7,021 nt of DNA from Rhodospirillales bacterium (GTDB lineage Bacteria > Pseudomonadota > Alphaproteobacteria > Rhodospirillales > JASLLV01). This document shows, piece after piece, positions 5,284 to 7,021 of the stretch; position 1 is the first letter of the stretch, and each line of letters opens with the position of its first letter. The notes below the pieces were generated by a model, which was not told where the DNA came from, did not search any database, and saw only the letters and a list, made by a program, of their open reading frames with translations. The translations under genes were made by a program, and so were the position numbers. The DNA lies in NCBI GenBank assembly GCA_030754475.1, contig JASMAE010000233.1, positions 1 through 7,021 on the forward strand. The letters are read 5' to 3'.

Positions 5284-5308
5284 CGGAGCACGCGCCCCGG
5301 ACCCGTTT
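5275..5308 (-). terminator. Intrinsic terminator of the substrate-binding-protein gene
   Basis: The arms at 5275-5286 and 5297-5308 pair over 12 positions with a single C-A mismatch, with a 10-base loop. On the minus strand the hairpin's descending arm ends in GCCCGTTTT, giving the U-run, and it lies 24 bp after the stop codon of the gene at 5333. On the plus strand the arm ends in TTTCC, so it may also have served the tRNA operon that once ended here. Confidence 0.7.
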
Positions 5309-5332
5309 CCGAACGGTTAGGCTTGGGTCCGC

Positions 5333-6895
5333 TCAGCCCTTGGTCACGCCGTAAGGCAGCGTGAACTCATCGACCCGGGGCGCGTAGTTGAGGCCCTTCC
5401 GCAAGCCCCAGGTGTTCACCTGGTAGTGGCTTGGAATGTGCGCCGCATCGCGCATGCAAATCTGCATCGCCTGGTGGAAGAGCTTGAGGCGCTTCGCATC
5501 GTCGATGGTGACCAGCGCCTCCTCGATGATCGGGTCGAGGCGCTGGTTCGAATAACGCGAACGGCTGTAGACCCCGAATCCGGTCCCCGGCCACCGGCTG
5601 TGGCAGAACGCCTTGAGCGGCACCGAGGCCTCGCCGGTGCGCGAGCCGTTGGCGGACAGCGAGAAGCTGAACTCAGGATTACTCCCCCCCGCTCGGCTGA
5701 AGAACGTCGCCTTCGGCATCGCGTCCACCTGGGTTTCGATACCTATCTTCGTCAGCATCTGGGCCCAGGCCTCGAGTATCTGGGAGTCGTTGTCATAGCG
5801 GTCGTTGGTGCCGTGGATGGTCATCTTGAAGCCGTCGCCGTAGCCGGCCTTCTTCAAGAGCTGGCGCGCGGCCTCGGGATCCGCCTTGGGGATCTCGATC
5901 GCGTCGCTGAAGCCGAAGAAGCCTTTGGCGAGGATTTGCGAGGCGGCGACCGCGTTGTTGTCCATCACCCTATCCACGATGCCGCGGCGGTCGAGGGCGA
6001 GGTTGATGGCCTGGCGCACGCGCCAGTCGCGAAGCGGGTTCGGGAACATGGGCTTGCCGGCGTTGTCGAAGACGTAGGGCGTGACGTCGCGCGAGACGTC
6101 GAGCTGGATAAAGATCACCCGCGCCGACGGCCCCTGCGAAATCTCGATTTTCGAGTTCTTGCGCAGCTGCGCCACATCGGTGGTGGGCACATAGTCTACC
6201 ATGTCCACGTCGCCGCTGATGAGCGCCGCGATCCGCGACGGTCCCGACTTGATGGGCTTCAAGGTGACCTTGTCCCAAGCCGCCTTGCCGCCCCAGTAAT
6301 CCGGGTTGGCCTCGAGCACGATGCGGTCGCCCGAGATCCACTCGACGAACTTGAAGGGTCCGGTGCCGATGGTGACCCTGCCGGTGTTGTAGTCCTCGGG
6401 CTTGGCGCCTTGGCCGTGCTTGGCCGAGACCACCGAGAACGCGGCCATGTTGTTGGGAACCAGCGGATCCGGCCCTTCGGTCGTGATGAGGACCTTATGA
6501 TCGTCGATCTTCTTGACCACCCGGCCCTTGATGTAGGGCGAGAATTGCTTGAGGCCGGCGTCGGGTGCGTGCTTGAACGTGAAGATCACGTCGTCGGCCG
6601 TGAACGGCGCGCCGTCGTGCCACTTGACGCCCTCGCGCAGCGTAAACTCCCACGTGGTGTCGTCCAAGGCCTTCCACGACGCCGCGAGGCCCGGCTTCAT
6701 CTGATAGGCCGCGTTGGGGTTCACGAGGTGGTCGAAGATGTTCCGGCCCATGGCCACGTTGGGCGCGCCCGACCAGTAGTGGGGGTCCATCGAGGTCGGC
6801 TCGGCGCCGAGCGCGATTGTGATCTCGTCGGCCGCGGCCGCGCCGGCGAACAAGGCCGCCGCGGTCACGCCCGCCAGGGCATGCAGGGTGCGCAT
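5333..6895 (-). CDS. ABC transporter substrate-binding protein, family 5 (peptide/nickel/opine type)
   Basis: 520 residues, a normal length for the OppA/DppA family (SBP_bac_5). The signal peptide MRTLHALAGVTAAALFAGAAAA is cleaved before DEITIALG, so the mature protein is periplasmic. Diagnostic parts appear in order: EPTSMDPHY (32-40), NIFDHLVNPN (52-61), the signature region LAASWKALDDTTWEFTLREG (70-89), VKWHDGAPFTADDVIFTF (90-107), then GTGPFKFVEW, NPDYWGG, RIAALISGDVDMV, VRQAINLALDR and the C-terminal HQAMQICMRDAAHIPSHY. The role is capture of an oligopeptide or similar solute for an inner-membrane importer; the ligand cannot be read. AAAGGAGG sits seven bases before the ATG at 6895, which fixes the start. 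A terminator follows directly, and no permease or ATPase gene is visible on the downstream side, so it looks monocistronic here. Confidence 0.95.
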   Translation of the reverse strand: MRTLHALAGVTAAALFAGAAAADEITIALGAEPTSMDPHYWSGAPNVAMGRNIFDHLVNPNAAYQMKPGLAASWKALDDTTWEFTLREGVKWHDGAPFTADDVIFTFKHAPDAGLKQFSPYIKGRVVKKIDDHKVLITTEGPDPLVPNNMAAFSVVSAKHGQGAKPEDYNTGRVTIGTGPFKFVEWISGDRIVLEANPDYWGGKAAWDKVTLKPIKSGPSRIAALISGDVDMVDYVPTTDVAQLRKNSKIEISQGPSARVIFIQLDVSRDVTPYVFDNAGKPMFPNPLRDWRVRQAINLALDRRGIVDRVMDNNAVAASQILAKGFFGFSDAIEIPKADPEAARQLLKKAGYGDGFKMTIHGTNDRYDNDSQILEAWAQMLTKIGIETQVDAMPKATFFSRAGGSNPEFSFSLSANGSRTGEASVPLKAFCHSRWPGTGFGVYSRSRYSNQRLDPIIEEALVTIDDAKRLKLFHQAMQICMRDAAHIPSHYQVNTWGLRKGLNYAPRVDEFTLPYGVTKG

Positions 6896-6986
6896 CGTTA
6901 TTCCTCCTTTGGTTCGATCCGTGCTCGATGTGCGGCGCCGCGGACGCGAACGCCGACGCGATTTGGCGCGCGGATCGTGGCCTCAG

Positions 6987-7015
6987 ACTATACGTAAGAC
7001 GCTCGGCGCCTGCAA
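6987..7015 (-). promoter_or_regulatory. Probable sigma70-type promoter of the substrate-binding-protein gene
   Basis: On the minus strand TTGCAG (7015-7010) and TATAGT (6992-6987, 5/6 to consensus) are exactly 17 bases apart, about 90 bp before the ATG at 6895. The intervening leader is GC-rich with no recognised riboswitch. The promoter supports the gene being transcribed on its own. Confidence 0.45.
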
Positions 7016-7021
7016 CGCGGT

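Noticed and set aside
5426..6997. Plus-strand open frame of 523 residues
   Set aside because: Antisense to the well-supported substrate-binding protein; Arg/Val/Asp-rich composition typical of a GC-rich shadow frame.
1..7021. CRISPR array, riboswitch or phage module
   Set aside because: No regularly spaced repeats, no recognisable aptamer, and no phage structural or integrase gene were seen on either strand.

Overview
The window is GC-rich DNA with GC-ending codons in the genuine genes, and most genes lie on the minus strand. Gene content (secreted FecR-domain protein, family-5 ABC solute-binding protein, short-chain dehydrogenase, DegT-like aminotransferase) and composition suggest an alphaproteobacterium, perhaps near Rhodospirillales. 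That placement is an inference; no marker gene fixes it. It looks like a chromosomal accessory stretch with several visible rearrangements.

Layout. 1-167: 5' end of a secreted-protein gene (minus), running off the edge, with a possible promoter behind it. 284-1504: a decayed insertion sequence with 24-bp imperfect terminal inverted repeats and a 17-bp target duplication. Its transposase (ISNCY/IS1202-type) has one in-frame stop, five frame changes and an internal deletion that removed a catalytic Asp. 1524-2645: a DegT/DnrJ/EryC1-like PLP aminotransferase (minus), whose stop codon lies two bases from the IS target duplication. 2733-3515: an NAD-type SDR oxidoreductase (minus). 3548-3679: a frameshifted second copy of only the first ~50 codons of the aminotransferase, with part of its leader, so the SDR sits between a fragment and a full copy of the same gene. 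3839-3914: tRNA-Thr(CGT), plus strand.

3895-5283 is the most unusual part. The 3' end of the tRNA and the bases after it recur 1334 bp downstream (49 of 55 positions identical), as at the two ends of an element inserted in a tRNA gene, but no integrase is visible. Between the copies lies a minus-strand FecR-domain gene. Its signal-peptide region is repeated in inverted orientation at its own 3' end (about 78 of 80 positions). Read on the minus strand, that second arm encodes a charged Asp/Gly/Lys-rich tail, which joins the FecR domain only after a one-base frame correction.

5275-5308 is a hairpin terminator, followed by an oligopeptide-type ABC substrate-binding protein (5333-6895, minus) with a strong Shine-Dalgarno and a plausible sigma70-type promoter at the right edge. 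No permease or ATPase gene is visible, so it looks like a single-gene unit in this window. Nothing here ties the SBP, FecR and SDR/aminotransferase genes into one pathway.
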